A stretch of DNA of 51,974 nucleotides from Streptomyces coryli (GCF_011044975.1 NZ_JAAKZV010000027.1:1-51974), one strand, 5' to 3'; positions 24,910 to 33,425 are shown, counted from the stretch's first letter. The notes: generated by a model not told the origin, from the letters alone. Program-made: numbers and translations.

Positions 24910-26307
24910 CTAATGTGGTTCGGACGGGTTGAGCGTGATCCCGGTGTAGATGGGCATCCGTCGGCCGTAGTCGTCGCGCGGCTTGGCCCGGTGCAGTTGG
25001 GGCACGACGGACAGCAGGTTGCGGCCGAACATTTGCTTGGTGCCGGTGCCGCGTACGCCGTTGTCCTCGGCCCAGTCGCGCCAGGCGTCCCACAGCGCGT
25101 CGACGGGCACCGTGCAGGCGGGCCCGACGGTGCAGCGTTCGCGGACGAAGGCGCTGGTGGGTGAGGCGGTGTCCTGCATGGTGGTGACCGCTTCGCGGCT
25201 GGAGGCAGGTTCCGTGATCCGGCCCTTGGCCTCCAGCCGGGTCAGCCCGTCCAGCGCCCAGTTGAGGATGCCGGGCATCTCGGAGCACAGCCGCGCGAAC
25301 AGCGTCGGGTCTTCCTTGCCGAGCCACGACACCGTCATGTTCAGCAGTACGAAGCGGCGCGCGATGACGCCGGAGGCGTCGCCGAAGTGCGGCAGCTCGT
25401 TGGACAGGATCACCAGCCGGGTGGGCAGCTTGCCGGTCCACACCTCCCGGTACTTCCGGTCGATGTCGATGGTGTCCTCACCAGAAATCGTCAGCAGCCG
25501 CTCCACTACTTGGCTGTTGTCGTTGCCCGACAGCCGCGCGTCGGCAATGACCGCGAGCGGCTTGCCGATCAGGGTGGACAGCCCGAAGTTCGTCCCCAGC
25601 CCGGCCAGGGTCGGTCCGGCCAGGTTCTCCTTGCCGACCAGCTCCTTCAGCACCCGGGCGATGGTGCCCTTGCCCGAGCGGGACGGGCCGACCATGAGCA
25701 GGATCTTCTGCTGGTCGGTGCGCCCGGACAGCACGTAGCCGAACCACTCCTGCAGCGCCGCGATGGCGTCCGGGTCGTCCGGCCAGATCTGCCGCAGGAA
25801 GCCATCCCAGGTCGGGGCGGTGGCCTGCGGGTCGTAGGCGAACGGCACGGAGACGAGGTTGAAGAACTCCGGGCTGTGCACCAGCAGCCGCCGATCCCGG
25901 ATGCGCAGCAGCCCGTTCTGACAGGCCACGATCGGACTGCCGTCCTGCGCGGCCGACTGCCGGCCGATCCAGGCCGGGGCATCGGTGTCGGTGGGCAGCA
26001 GCGTCACCGCCCCGAGTGCATCCAGCAGATTGCCGAGCTTCTGCTTCGTCGGGGCCCAGTCGCGGAATTCGGGCTGCCCGTCCTTGTCGGTCCCGGCCCG
26101 GTAGGTGACGTACTCCAGGCGCGCGTACAGGGCGGCGCGCAACTGCGGTTCGTCCAGCTCCCGCCAGCAGGTGCCAGACCAGCGCATCCACGAGCCGCGC
26201 CAGCGGCGGCAGACCAGGTGCCCGCCGTCGTTCTGCCAGTCGGGCAGCAGCCGCCGCGCGACCGCGAGGGGGTTGGAGGGTGCGGGGAGTTCTTCGGTGC
26301 CGGTCAT
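24910..26307 (-). CDS. P4-type primase/SF3 helicase
   Basis: This 465-residue protein starts at ATG 26307 behind GGAGGG. It contains a D5/P4 N-terminal region and an SF3 helicase core with Walker A GPSRSGKGT, Walker B-like LAVIADARL, and motif C LVILSNELP, as in phage/plasmid P4 primases. The C-terminal part is a helical DNA-binding region. With the Prim-Pol made from the same operon it forms a replication initiator resembling RepPP AICEs. The start overlaps the preceding zinc-binding gene by four bases. Confidence 0.88.
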   Translation of the reverse strand: MTGTEELPAPSNPLAVARRLLPDWQNDGGHLVCRRWRGSWMRWSGTCWRELDEPQLRAALYARLEYVTYRAGTDKDGQPEFRDWAPTKQKLGNLLDALGAVTLLPTDTDAPAWIGRQSAAQDGSPIVACQNGLLRIRDRRLLVHSPEFFNLVSVPFAYDPQATAPTWDGFLRQIWPDDPDAIAALQEWFGYVLSGRTDQQKILLMVGPSRSGKGTIARVLKELVGKENLAGPTLAGLGTNFGLSTLIGKPLAVIADARLSGNDNSQVVERLLTISGEDTIDIDRKYREVWTGKLPTRLVILSNELPHFGDASGVIARRFVLLNMTVSWLGKEDPTLFARLCSEMPGILNWALDGLTRLEAKGRITEPASSREAVTTMQDTASPTSAFVRERCTVGPACTVPVDALWDAWRDWAEDNGVRGTGTKQMFGRNLLSVVPQLHRAKPRDDYGRRMPIYTGITLNPSEPH

Positions 26308-26657
26308 GCGGCCCTCCTCTCGTGTGGATGGCGCAGCGGGCAGCTCCCCCGGTGCTCCTCGTGGTCTGCGATCAGGTGCAGCACCCGCCTGCGGCCTGCC
26401 GCCCGGCGCTCGCGCCCGCATAGGCAGTGCGATGACGCGGTGGGTGTGGCGCCCTTCGGGGCGCGGATGGTCAGCCAGGCGATCGGCTCGCGTCCGTCGC
26501 CCGGTCGCTGCGCGACCGGAGGAGGGGCTGAGAGGACGGCCTGACGGCCGCCGCCTTTTCGGGCGCCTGCGTCAGCGGTCACCACCGTGTTGCGCGCGGC
26601 TGCGGTGTCGTCGGGGGTGGCGTTGGGGCTCTTAGTGGGGGGAGGTTCGTGGTTCAT
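26304..26657 (-). CDS. Small Cys/His protein in the replication operon
   Basis: This 117-residue protein has a disordered, Pro/Thr/Gly-rich N-terminus and a C-terminal cluster (CLCGRE, then HLIADHEEH, then SCPLRH) with Cys and His spacing that would suit one zinc ion. The gene overlaps both neighbours by four bases (ATGA at 26654-26657 and 26304-26307), so it is translated in step with Prim-Pol and the P4 primase. No family is recognised. A role as a replication accessory is inferred from position only. Confidence 0.65.
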   Translation of the reverse strand: MNHEPPPTKSPNATPDDTAAARNTVVTADAGARKGGGRQAVLSAPPPVAQRPGDGREPIAWLTIRAPKGATPTASSHCLCGRERRAAGRRRVLHLIADHEEHRGSCPLRHPHERRAA

Positions 26658-27565
26658 GCCGTCTGCCGCCCCCGCGGGTTGTGCGCGATGGACCAGTCCA
26701 GGCCGCGAGCAATCACGTCGTCGTAGTAGCGCTGCGGCTGAGTCGCGTTGGCAGCCGCCGCCCCACTAAGAGCCTGCTCAGCCTCGGCGCGGCTCAGGTC
26801 GCCAGCGGCGATGAACCGCCCCAGGGCCCGCGCGGCCCGCAGCAGCGTCGCGTTCCGGGCGCCATCGGGCGCGGTGGCCACGTTGTGCACCTCACTGCGC
26901 AGGGCAGCGAGAACGTACCGAGGCGCGTTGCCCGGCTGGGGCATGGCCACGACTCCCGTGGGGCGCGGCGCAGGTGCCAGGGCGGCCCGGAGCCACGCGG
27001 GCAGCGGAACGGGCGGGGTGAGGTCGGTGACCTCGTAGGCGCGGCCGTCGACCACGCTGCCGGGGGCGACGACGTAGCCGCCCCAAGCGCGGGTGTCGAT
27101 GCGCGCGGCGAGCTTGCCCGCCGTGTTCCCCAGCCGCAGGCCGGGCGGGGTGGTGAAGTACCGGTGCTGGCCCCCGCTCGCGGTCCGCAGCGTGAAGGTA
27201 GCCGGGGCAGGCTGGCCGGTGCGCTCGCAGAGCGCCGCAAAGGACGTCGCGCCGCTAGGCGCGTCCTTCTCGTCCTTCCTGTTCTTGGGAAGGTCCAGGT
27301 CGATGACGACCAGCCCGGCCGGGCCGGTGGCGATACCGACGTTGAACGCCTCGGACTGCCACGTGCGGCGGATCAGCTCGGGGTCTGTGGTGGCGCGCTG
27401 CTCCCACGTGGCGTGAACGGCCGTGCAGGGGCCGGTGCGCGGGCACCTGTCCTTGCCGTGCAGCGCGGGCCGCTTGGTGCCGGGGCGGAGGGGGAAGACG
27501 GGCCAGCCGCGTCGCGCTGCGTCAAGCGCAGCGGCGAGCTGGGCGGAGACGGGTGGATGCGTCAT
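26654..27565 (-). CDS. Bifunctional DNA primase/polymerase (Prim-Pol)
   Basis: This 303-residue protein starts at ATG 27565 behind AGGAGA. The archaeo-eukaryotic primase fold is shown by VVIDLDLP (catalytic D-x-D), GGQHRYFTTP (the sGxH motif) and GGYVVAPGS, and the N-terminal GWPVFPL is typical of plasmid/phage Prim-Pol proteins. It can prime and extend DNA at the element's origin. It begins the replication operon. The leader has the 21-base motif shared with the gene at 33141-33425. Confidence 0.9.
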   Translation of the reverse strand: MTHPPVSAQLAAALDAARRGWPVFPLRPGTKRPALHGKDRCPRTGPCTAVHATWEQRATTDPELIRRTWQSEAFNVGIATGPAGLVVIDLDLPKNRKDEKDAPSGATSFAALCERTGQPAPATFTLRTASGGQHRYFTTPPGLRLGNTAGKLAARIDTRAWGGYVVAPGSVVDGRAYEVTDLTPPVPLPAWLRAALAPAPRPTGVVAMPQPGNAPRYVLAALRSEVHNVATAPDGARNATLLRAARALGRFIAAGDLSRAEAEQALSGAAAANATQPQRYYDDVIARGLDWSIAHNPRGRQTA

Positions 27566-27613
27566 GCTGGTGTTCTCCTGTTCTGTGGTTGGAGCAGAGG
27601 GAGAGAGGGCGGG

Positions 27614-27634
27614 CGCGGTCTTTGGCGAGAGAGC
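27614..27634 (-). promoter_or_regulatory. Shared leader motif, copy 1
   Basis: On the minus strand GCTCTCTCGCCAAAGACCGCG lies about 50 bases before the Prim-Pol start; here given as GCTCTCTCGCC then AAAGACCGCG. The same bases with one change occur before the gene at 33425. Both are followed by CTCCAACC and then the ribosome site. Confidence 0.5.
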
Positions 27635-27667
27635 GCCCGTCCTCACCTGCAAAAGGGTCCGGACAAT

Positions 27668-27688
27668 CCCCGGTTTCGGTAACCGGGG
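27668..27688. other. Perfect 8-bp hairpin upstream of Prim-Pol
   Basis: CCCCGGTT and AACCGGGG flank a 5-base centre about 105 bases upstream of the Prim-Pol start. It could be an operator or an RNA stem in the leader. Confidence 0.4.
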
Positions 27689-27736
27689 ATCTGCTGCTAT
27701 AAGGGCTCGCGTTGCGTGATCCCGGCTGTTCGACGG

Positions 27737-27818
27737 GGCGAGCAAGATGGAGGCTCGGAGTGTCCGAGCCGCGCCGCCCGAGGGCGAGCAAGTTAGCGGC
27801 GAAGACACTCTTCGCCGC
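27737..27818. other. Two hairpins with repeated lead-in, intergenic
   Basis: GGGCGAGCAAG occurs at 27737-27747 and 27782-27792. The first is followed by a stem GGCTCGGA/TCCGAGCC (27752-27770, 3-base loop), the second by GCGGCGAAGA/TCTTCGCCGC (27796-27818, 3-base loop). They fill the 286-base gap between the Cys-rich gene and Prim-Pol and may end or attenuate the transcript. No gene is seen in this gap. Confidence 0.5.
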
Positions 27819-27851
27819 CGCTTTCGCCCCGGGGGTGGCGGAAGCGGTTCA

Positions 27852-28337
27852 TCAGTCGTCGACCCAGCAGAACGGGCAGTCGCAGTCCTCGTCGTGCGGG
27901 CAATCGCACCCGCACGGGTGGCGGGCGCCGACGCAGTAGCAGATGCACATGCCTTCGCCGCAGGGCTCTTCCTCGTCGCTGGTGTCGTAGCCGAGCGGGG
28001 AAAGAGCGGAGTGAGCACGCTCCAGGTGTTCCGCCAGGGTCTGCGCGATGAGCGCGGATGAGGCGAGAGCGGAGCAGGCATCGCCCAGGTGCTCCTTGGC
28101 CTCGCCGTGATCGGCGGTGACCGCACCGGCCTTGGACAGGCCAACCAGGAAGCTGGACAGCTGCGCGAAGCTCTGCGGCAGGCGCATGGCGAGCTGATTG
28201 AGCGGCCCGACGACCTCGTATGCGTCGCTGGGATAGTCGAAGCCGTCCTTGCGGGCCTGCGTGGTGTGGTTGAGCGCACGGACGGCTTCGGCGGCGGCCT
28301 CAGCATGGTGGGCCGGGGGCTTGAGATGCGGATTCAT
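27852..28337 (-). CDS. Helical protein with a Cys-rich metal-binding tail
   Basis: This 161-residue protein starts at ATG 28337 behind AAGGAG. The first 120 residues are predicted helical, with no known domain. The last 36 residues contain ten Cys in paired C-x-C and C-x-x-C spacings (CGEGMCICYC, then CGCDC, CDCPFC) among acidic residues, ending WVDD. This would suit two or more zinc or Fe-S sites. The ATG overlaps the stop of the preceding small membrane gene. Function unknown; it lies between the spread and replication genes of the element. Confidence 0.7.
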   Translation of the reverse strand: MNPHLKPPAHHAEAAAEAVRALNHTTQARKDGFDYPSDAYEVVGPLNQLAMRLPQSFAQLSSFLVGLSKAGAVTADHGEAKEHLGDACSALASSALIAQTLAEHLERAHSALSPLGYDTSDEEEPCGEGMCICYCVGARHPCGCDCPHDEDCDCPFCWVDD

Positions 28338-28570
28338 CGGGTGGACTCCTTGTCCGGCAGTGGCTGAATGCTCGGGTCGCGGGTGGTGCTGTGCGCTGGG
28401 CCTGGGGTGGGGTGGTGGCCGGGGTCGGCGGCAGTGCCGGTGCACTCGTGGCACAGCCACATGCCGAGCAGCAGGCAGGTGATCCCGTAGACCTGATGGC
28501 GATGGAGGCGCCACCACCCAGGGACGGCCGGTTCGGTGATCACGTACTTCACCTGGGGCGGCTTGGGCAC
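28334..28570 (-). CDS. Small membrane protein of the element
   Basis: This 78-residue protein starts at GTG 28570 after GAGGAGGAAG. It has one hydrophobic stretch (VYGITCLLLGMWLCHECTG) and a polar, Pro/Thr-rich tail. The ATGA overlap at 28334-28337 couples it to the Cys-rich protein. It may be one of the small spread proteins common in AICE transfer regions, but there is no sequence signature. An alternative 27-residue frame at 28549-28632 lacks a ribosome site. Confidence 0.55.
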   Translation of the reverse strand: MPKPPQVKYVITEPAVPGWWRLHRHQVYGITCLLLGMWLCHECTGTAADPGHHPTPGPAHSTTRDPSIQPLPDKESTR

Positions 28571-28816
28571 AGCTCTTCCTCCTCATCTCGCGGACGGGTC
28601 GTGGCACGCGGAACGGGGTGATCGTGAGACATGAAGGTGCGCTTGGGCAGGCTCCGGGTCCCGTGATATGCGCGCGTGCGGGCCGCGCGAGCGCGGAGCA
28701 AGTTGTGAGCTTGGAAACTCCGCTGGGGCGGTGTTTCCTGCGCTCGCTCCGCGCCCGGGCGCGACCGGCCAGGGGGCCGGGACGGTTCGAGGGCGGCAAC
28801 GTTGCGCCGCCGCCAC

Positions 28817-29287
28817 TCAGCCGCGGAAGTGGTTGTTCTTGAAGACCGCCTTGCGGGCGTTAACCGTGACGCCGCCCCGACCGCCGCCGCTGCCGAAGAG
28901 CTGCACGGCGACGTACAGGCCGAAGACGATCGCCACCAGGATGATGAGCTGGTGGAGCAGCGCGGCGAGCGCGGCAATGAACGAGGTGAGCAGGATCAGC
29001 CCGCCGCAGATGGCGGCGAACCCGATCCCGCCCAGCGCGATGTTCACCGCCGTACGCGACACCACCGGCCGGGACTGCACCACGGCCGGGGCCGCGGACG
29101 CGGCCGGGGCGATGGCGTAGCCGGTGACGACGCGGCCGTCCGGCAGCACGACGCTCTGCACGGCCGGCACTTGGCCGGGCGCCACCGGAACAAGCGGCGC
29201 CGCCGTGTCGGCGGGCGGTATCGGGGTCGGGTGGTGGACGGTCACGGGCCGTTCCACGGACCCGTGTTCGTACCGTTCGGGGTACAT
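28817..29287 (-). CDS. DUF6251-like spread-type membrane protein
   Basis: This 156-residue protein starts at ATG 29287 (MYPERYEHG) behind GAAGGGAT. After a Pro/Ala-rich segment, two hydrophobic helices follow (INIALGGIGFAAICGGLILL, with INIALG read as VNIALG, and LIILVAIVFGLYVAVQLF), then a basic end (NARKAVFKNNHFRG). This pattern matches small AICE membrane proteins (DUF6251, SpdB-like) that act with TraB in spreading DNA within mycelium. It is the next gene after traB on the transcript, across a repeat-rich 200-base gap. Confidence 0.7.
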   Translation of the reverse strand: MYPERYEHGSVERPVTVHHPTPIPPADTAAPLVPVAPGQVPAVQSVVLPDGRVVTGYAIAPAASAAPAVVQSRPVVSRTAVNIALGGIGFAAICGGLILLTSFIAALAALLHQLIILVAIVFGLYVAVQLFGSGGGRGGVTVNARKAVFKNNHFRG

Positions 29288-29324
29288 GCGAGATCCCTTC
29301 TCACGATTACAGAGCGTGCAGGGA

Positions 29325-29454
29325 GGGAGGCAGAGCACGCCCCGGAGAGACAGCGTTTCCGGGGGTTTTGCAGGCCAGCGGCGGGCCGCCTCCCTGCCTC
29401 CCTAACGGGGTGTCACCGCAGGTAGGGCGAGGGAGGCAGGGCGAGGGAGGCAGG
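29325..29454. repeat. Candidate clt/TraB recognition repeats
   Basis: GGGAGGCAG occurs at 29325-29333, 29431-29439 and 29445-29453, and inverted at 29394-29402. The last two direct copies are part of a 14-bp tandem repeat (29427-29440 and 29441-29454). They lie just past the traB stop, which is where clt loci with short TraB-binding repeats are found in Streptomyces plasmids. The gap 29288-29488 holds no gene. Confidence 0.55.
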
Positions 29455-29488
29455 TAGGGAGAACTCCCCGCCTCCCCGGCCAACTCCC

Positions 29489-31588
29489 TCACTCAGCGTC
29501 ACTGAGCGAGGTGTCGTCGTCCCGGGCGCGAAGCGCGGCGCGGACGCGGTCGCGGCTGACGACCATGACGCCGCCGGACTTGTACGGGGCCGCGCCGACT
29601 TCCTGCAGAACCCGGGTCAGCTCCGAGGCGGTCCAGCTGCGGTATTCGGCCGGGTTGCGCTCGGCGAGCAGCTGCCGCACCACGTCGGTACGCGGCCGCT
29701 CCACGTCGCCCACCACGGCGACGATGTCGGCGAGGTGGTCCACCGGCTCATCCACAGGCTGTGCGGGAGCCGGAGTGATGCCCTCACGCAGGCCCATGGC
29801 CCGCTCAACGACGGGCGTGATCTGGTCGCGTTCGGCGTCCTTGCGGACGTAGTGCGCGCGGACCAGCTCGAAGTTGTTGCGGGTGAACCCGACCGTCAGG
29901 CAGGTGCCGATGTCCTCGGCCGGATTCAGGTTGGTGGCGGTGATGCCGGCACGATGCTTGCCGGTGCCCAGCAGCCCATCGTTGGCGATGTGGTCACCAA
30001 CGGCGAACGCCACCCGGTGCGAGGTGTTGCGGGTGACCTCCTTCGGGATGCTGTCCGCCGTAGGCGACACGGTGACCCAGATCAGGGTGATGCCGACCTT
30101 GCGGGCCTTCTTCATCACCTGCTCCGCCAGTTCGGCCGCCTCGGCGCCGTACTTCTTGTGCATGAACAGCTCGTGGCACTCATCGAAGACAACGACCTTG
30201 GGCCGCATCCGCGGGTCCCGCTCAGCAAGCTCACGAGTCAGCCGGACCTCGTCACCGCCGAACGCTTCGAGAAGCTTGCCGCGCTCAGTGACCTCACCGC
30301 GCAGATTGCGCAGGGCCTTGACCGCGGCCTCGATCTGCTCGTCATCATCGCCCTTGACCAGGGTGTTCAACCGGCGCTTCATCGGGTCGTAGTCGACGTT
30401 GAAGGCCATCACGTACACGTCGATCTCGACCAGCGGATCGAGCATCGCACCCAGCAGCAGCGAGACGACCAGCGACGACTTACCCGAGCCCATGATGCCG
30501 CCGACCATGTAGTTCGAGGCCATCAGCTTGCCGTGCACGGTGTCACCGCGCTGCGAGACGCCGACCGGCACGCCCTTGAAGTAGTCGGTGGTGCCCTCGG
30601 TCAGCAGCGGCCAGTCCGGCACCTTCCCGGACAGCGAGCCCTGGTCAGCCACCCACAGATCGAGAATCCCGGGCTGGTCGCGGGGTTCGGTCGGCCATAC
30701 CTCGATCGGCAGGCGCAGCAGGTTGTGCGCGAGCACCGGCTTCTTGCCGTTGATCATCTCGACCGTGACGCCCATCGGCAGCTGCAGCCGGGAGTGGTAG
30801 CCGTTGCCCAACCTGACGGTGCCCTGCGACCAGCGCGGCTGCCAGCCGTCCTTGAACGCCTGGTTCAGCTTCGGGATCGACAGGTGCTTGAGGCTGTGAA
30901 GGATCGCCCCCTCATCAGGCACCACGTCCCGCTTCTCCTCGACCGGCAGCGCCCATCGAGGGGCCGCCTGCCGCTGCCGACCGACATTCCAGATCGACCC
31001 GATCGCGAGGAACGGCAGCGCGATCAGCAGCGGATTCCAGATGAAGCCGACTATGAACGCGATCCAGCCGATGAGCTGGATCACGGTCGCAATCGGGGCG
31101 AGGACCAGGCCAACGTCCTTGCTGGCCACGGCCAGGATGATGCCAAGCACCAGCAGCGCCCCGGCCGCAGCAGCGGTCCCGTAGGCGATGGCCTTCGGTG
31201 CATACAGCATGGCCTTGAGCAGGTCCATGCGCCGCTTGTGCCGCGCCTTGCGGAACGCGGCGGCGCGCTTCTCCCACTCCTTGATTTCCTCGTAGTTCCC
31301 GGCCGCTTCCGCGCCCCGGATCATCCGGGCATAGCGGGCGGTGGTGCGGTCATCCCACGCACGACGGGTCAGAATCCGCACGCCACCGAGCAGGTACGCG
31401 CTGTGGCGGACCGTCGGCCGCACGATGGTGCCCACCCGCTTGTGGGTGGCAGCCGCACGAAGGAACCGGCCGGCACTCGACCACCAGCGGGTCGGTACGT
31501 GGTCCGGCACCAGGGCGAGGTCGACCGGCGGCGGCACGTCGGCCACATCGGGCGGGGCTTTGAAGAGGGGAACGACGTTATCGGGCAT
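29489..31588 (-). CDS. traB: TraB/TraSA-type FtsK DNA translocase
   Basis: This 699-residue protein starts at ATG 31588 behind AAGGAG. Residues about 125-200 hold membrane helices (AAAGALLVLGIILAVAS, IGWIAFIVGFIWNPLLIALPFLAIG). The motor has Walker A GGIMGSGKSSL and Walker B KVVVFDECHEL. The C-terminal winged helix would bind clt repeats. Streptomyces TraB proteins form a hexameric pore and move double-stranded DNA between mycelia without a relaxase. It is the main transfer gene of the element. The leader holds CTCTCGCGACAAGGAG, a variant of the shared leader motif. Confidence 0.93.
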   Translation of the reverse strand: MPDNVVPLFKAPPDVADVPPPVDLALVPDHVPTRWWSSAGRFLRAAATHKRVGTIVRPTVRHSAYLLGGVRILTRRAWDDRTTARYARMIRGAEAAGNYEEIKEWEKRAAAFRKARHKRRMDLLKAMLYAPKAIAYGTAAAAGALLVLGIILAVASKDVGLVLAPIATVIQLIGWIAFIVGFIWNPLLIALPFLAIGSIWNVGRQRQAAPRWALPVEEKRDVVPDEGAILHSLKHLSIPKLNQAFKDGWQPRWSQGTVRLGNGYHSRLQLPMGVTVEMINGKKPVLAHNLLRLPIEVWPTEPRDQPGILDLWVADQGSLSGKVPDWPLLTEGTTDYFKGVPVGVSQRGDTVHGKLMASNYMVGGIMGSGKSSLVVSLLLGAMLDPLVEIDVYVMAFNVDYDPMKRRLNTLVKGDDDEQIEAAVKALRNLRGEVTERGKLLEAFGGDEVRLTRELAERDPRMRPKVVVFDECHELFMHKKYGAEAAELAEQVMKKARKVGITLIWVTVSPTADSIPKEVTRNTSHRVAFAVGDHIANDGLLGTGKHRAGITATNLNPAEDIGTCLTVGFTRNNFELVRAHYVRKDAERDQITPVVERAMGLREGITPAPAQPVDEPVDHLADIVAVVGDVERPRTDVVRQLLAERNPAEYRSWTASELTRVLQEVGAAPYKSGGVMVVSRDRVRAALRARDDDTSLSDAE

Positions 31589-31690
31589 GGTGGAGACTCC
31601 TTGTCGCGAGAGATGGCGCGAGGACGGGTCCGGCCGCGTGCTGTAGGAGGTGGGCGGCCGGGCCCGGTTGATGGATTGTTCGTGCAGCAG

Positions 31691-32068
31691 TCACGCGGCA
31701 CGGTCGGCAGAGGCACACAGCAGGCACATGCCGAGCGAGCGCGGCAGGCAGTAGCTGTAGGTGATCCGGCACTTGGGGCAGGTACGGCGGGCGAGCATGG
31801 CTAGGGCCAGCGCGCCCCACTTCCGCGAGGTCATCGGCCGCACGGGCCGGGCCAGGTCTTCGCGGTAGAGGTAGGCCACGCTCACCCCGCCTGCGCGCCG
31901 GTTTTGCCGCATGAGCTGCGCGGCGATGTCCTGCCCGCCCGGCCGCAGTCCGCGGGCCCGTAGCTGCCGGCGCGTGGCCAGCCCGTCCGGGGCGTACTTC
32001 CACGGGTAGGTGGGCACGCCGTAGCGGGCACCGTGCGGGTCGTAGCACTTGCCGAACGCCGCCGACAT
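31691..32068 (-). CDS. RRQRL-type zinc-binding AICE protein
   Basis: This 125-residue protein matches a small family found in Streptomyces AICEs: MSAAFGKCYDPHGARYGVPTYPWKYAPDGL is close to the family N-terminus (given in part), followed by LATRRQLRARGLRPGGQ, which contains the characteristic RRQ-L motif. The C-terminus has CPKC and CLLC pairs that should hold one zinc. Its role is not established; it always appears close to traB. It overlaps the DUF2637 gene stop by three bases, so it is coupled to it. Confidence 0.8.
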   Translation of the reverse strand: MSAAFGKCYDPHGARYGVPTYPWKYAPDGLATRRQLRARGLRPGGQDIAAQLMRQNRRAGGVSVAYLYREDLARPVRPMTSRKWGALALAMLARRTCPKCRITYSYCLPRSLGMCLLCASADRAA

Positions 32069-33144
32069 CAGGCAGCCCGCTCAGCGCGCAGAGCGTCCCG
32101 CAGCATCCGGGCATTGGCCGGGGAGGTGTGCACCGCCCGGCGGATGCCCTCCGCCGTGATCTTGGCGTCGGGCCAACCGGCGGTCACCGTACGGGCCTCG
32201 GCAAGCAGCTGCTCCGGTGTGCGCTTGGTCCGCGGAGTACGTGCAGCGTCGGGCACCCGACCGGTGGCACGCCGCGGACGGCGCACATCGGCCGCCACGG
32301 TCCGCGGCCCGATCGGCGGGGCGATCGAGGGCAGCGGCTTGAGCGTAGGAGTCGACTTCAGGCAGTCGACCGCAGCCGGGGCGGGCAGCCGTTCCACCGT
32401 CGCCGTGATCGGAGCAGGGTCCGATTCAGGCAGCTCGCCGGTAGACCGTTCCGGGTCGGTCTTAGCCGGTGTCCCGGTGTCCGCGGTGGTGATGGCGAAC
32501 ATGCCAGCCAGGGCCGCGTCCGCGCCCGTGACGACGCGTTCGCGCTGCACCGTCAACAGCCGCTCACCCAGCACCACATCGCCGCCGCCGACCTGGCGGG
32601 CCAGCCGCCACGACTTGCGCTCGGAGCGCCCCCGAACCTTGTCTACGGGGTGGTTGGCCGCGCGGGCCTGGTGGTAGGCCAGGGCCCGCACGATCGTGGC
32701 GGCCTTGCGCTCGGCTTCCGCGTCCCGGCCGGCGGTGTGCACCACGATCCGGCGGGCCAGGAAGGCCATGCCTTCCGCCGATACGCACATGCCCATCGGG
32801 GTCACGGCGTAGATGACGGTGCGGCCCGCATCCGGGCCCGCCATCGCAGCCATCACCGCGGCCGCGGTCGGCAGCGCCCACAGACCGGCCCTGATCGGCC
32901 ACGGCGAGGACTGTCCGAGCATGGTCAGTCCGAGCAGCACCAGCGCGAGTACAGCGGTGGCGCCCTCACCGGCGGCAACCGCACCCAGCGCGGTCCCGGT
33001 GCCGTAGGCGTGGGAGATGTTGCTGAACGTGCCCACAGCCCCGGTGATGCCGGTGGCCAGCATGGGCAGGAAGGCGATGGTCAGTACGGCCTTTTGCGGG
33101 CCGGTCAGGCGGCGCGCGACGCTCGCACGGTCGTCGGTAGTCAT
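32068..33144 (-). CDS. DUF2637 membrane protein (SpdB-like)
   Basis: This 358-residue protein starts at ATG 33144 (MTTDDRAS). Its N-terminal 150 residues have four membrane helices (AVLTIAFLPMLATGITGAVG, AVLALVLLGLTMLG, AGLWALPTAAAVMAAMAG, and a fourth), as in DUF2637 proteins. The remaining part is cytoplasmic, Pro/Thr-rich, and ends in a helical DNA-binding-like region (ITAEGIRRAVHTSPANARMLRDAL, given in part) resembling a winged helix. Such proteins are encoded next to TraB and are thought to assist spread between hyphal compartments. It overlaps the genes on either side. Confidence 0.82.
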   Translation of the reverse strand: MTTDDRASVARRLTGPQKAVLTIAFLPMLATGITGAVGTFSNISHAYGTGTALGAVAAGEGATAVLALVLLGLTMLGQSSPWPIRAGLWALPTAAAVMAAMAGPDAGRTVIYAVTPMGMCVSAEGMAFLARRIVVHTAGRDAEAERKAATIVRALAYHQARAANHPVDKVRGRSERKSWRLARQVGGGDVVLGERLLTVQRERVVTGADAALAGMFAITTADTGTPAKTDPERSTGELPESDPAPITATVERLPAPAAVDCLKSTPTLKPLPSIAPPIGPRTVAADVRRPRRATGRVPDAARTPRTKRTPEQLLAEARTVTAGWPDAKITAEGIRRAVHTSPANARMLRDALRAERAA

Positions 33145-33425
33145 GCCGCTGCCCCCTTCCGGGAGCGCGGGCGCCGCCGGTCCGGACGCGGCAGAGTGAT
33201 GATCTCCGCAAGATCCGGATTGTCGATCACGTCGGCGATCCGGTCCGCGCGCCACGGCAGAGCGGGGTTGTCAGTGAGGATGTCGCGGCCCGCGTCCAGG
33301 CGGGCCGCTCGTTCCTCGGCCGTCTCTCCCTCGGCACCGAGCCACAGCTCAAGCGGGGTACCGAGCGCCAGCTCTGCGAAGTCTTCATCGGTCACGGCCT
33401 GGTGGCCGCTGACGTACGAACGCAT
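33141..33425 (-). CDS. 94-residue AICE hypothetical protein
   Basis: This protein starts at ATG 33425 behind CAGGAGA. It is acidic in the first two thirds and ends in an Arg-rich basic tail (RPDRRRPRSRKGAAA). There is no known domain. The ATGA overlap at 33141-33144 couples it to DUF2637. Its leader has the same motif and following CTCCAACC as the Prim-Pol leader. Its place at the start of the coupled transfer genes suggests a transfer-related role, but this is inference. Confidence 0.7.
   Translation of the reverse strand: MRSYVSGHQAVTDEDFAELALGTPLELWLGAEGETAEERAARLDAGRDILTDNPALPWRADRIADVIDNPDLAEIITLPRPDRRRPRSRKGAAA

Noticed and set aside
28549-28632. A 27-residue minus-strand frame (MSHDHPVPRATT...) overlapping the small membrane protein
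   Set aside because: It has no ribosome site and its sequence is dictated by the GAGGAGGAAG ribosome site of the overlapping GTG-start gene.
29393-29454. CRISPR-like short repeats
   Set aside because: The units are 9-14 bases, in both orientations, without regular spacers or cas genes; they fit clt-type protein sites better.
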